In this document: piece by piece, positions 63,765 through 64,000 of the stretch
How the letters are laid out: each line of letters starts with the position of its first letter
Position numbering within the stretch: position 1 is the stretch's first letter
Source: Galbula dea
Lineage: Eukaryota > Chordata > Aves > Piciformes > Galbulidae
NCBI GenBank assembly: GCA_013399015.1
Contig: VWZX01005772.1
Location: forward strand, 62,001-126,000
DNA: 64,000 bases
Direction of reading: 5' to 3'
The notes under the pieces: model-generated
The model's database searches: none
Seen by the model: only the letters and a program-made list of their open reading frames with translations
Told to the model about the DNA's origin: nothing
Made by a program: the position numbers and the translations under genes

Positions 63765-64000
63765 GTTGGGCTCTTCTCCCAAGGAACAAGGGATAGGATG
63801 AGAGGAAGTGTCCTCAGGTGGAGCAAGGAGAGGTTTAGGTTGGCTATGAGGAAGAGGTTCTTCACCAAGAGGGTTATCTGGCATTGGCTCAGGCTGCCTA
63901 GGACAGTGGTGGAGTCACCATCTCTGGCAGAGTCCAAAAACCATGCAGATATGGTGCCTGGGGCCATGGTTTGGTGGTGAGCATAGGAGTGCTGGGTGGC
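63765..64000 (+). mobile_element. CR1 LINE fragment running off the window
   Basis: TTGGGCTCTTCTCCCAAGGA, GGACAGTGGTGGAGTCACC, GGCCATGGTTTGGTGGTGAG; the 3' tail lies beyond the window. Confidence 0.85.

Overview
This window is a vertebrate, almost certainly avian, segment of the epidermal differentiation complex (EDC). Three things point there. The window holds a run of small intronless-CDS genes, each with a TATA box, a short exon 1, a GT-AG intron and one coding exon, and these encode Cys/Gly/Ser/His/Pro/Gln-rich proteins that mostly start MCSR. The loricrin, EDCRP (CCDPCQ repeats), WYDP-motif and Cys-His-motif proteins are sauropsid EDC types. The spacers are packed with CR1 LINE fragments, about 36 of them with the typical ATTCTRTG-type 3' tails, which is bird-like; the density is high for a bird, but I cannot name the species.

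Layout, all + strand unless stated. 440-2711: loricrin (471 aa). 4932-6891: a second, degenerate loricrin-like gene whose reading frame is only open from an ATG in exon 1. 10697-12469: glutamine-motif (EDQM-like) gene. 14775-15617, minus strand: a decayed WYDP-motif gene that still has AP-1 site, TATA box, exon 1 and splice sites. 18046-19547, 21664-23018 and 25508-27215: a tandem trio of MCSRG...CHYTIQRQPL...CPPVQ proteins. 31337-33339: EDCRP. 36335-37367 and 39973-41125: a recent pair of Asn/Cys-rich proteins (MSSGCGCCGG). 43172-44519: a Pro/His/Cys/Arg-rich protein starting MHYYKG. 45477-47819 and 47821-50860: a 2.3-kb duplication of the WYDP-motif gene (EDWM-like); copy 1 is cut off by a single N, copy 2 is complete (323 aa). 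54452-56412: Cys-His repeat protein (EDCH-like). 60264-61533: Cys-His/Gly/poly-Gln protein.

The products would be expected to work together as cross-linked structural proteins of the cornified envelope and of skin appendages (feather, claw, beak, scale): Gln and Lys at the ends as transglutaminase substrates, Cys for disulfide bonding, Gly/Ser loops for flexibility. This role is inferred from the families. The genes appear to share promoter logic: an AP-1 heptamer (TGAGTCA/TGACTCA) about 90-125 bp upstream of the TATA box in at least five genes plus the minus-strand relic, and a TG(T/C)CTCA(T/C)TTCC box about 18-25 bp upstream of TATAAAA in several genes.

The points most worth a second look are the relocated start of the second loricrin gene, the minus-strand WYDP pseudogene, and the near-identical EDWM duplication ending at the N, which looks like an assembly (haplotig) artefact. 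I saw no tRNA, rRNA, CRISPR or bacterial features.
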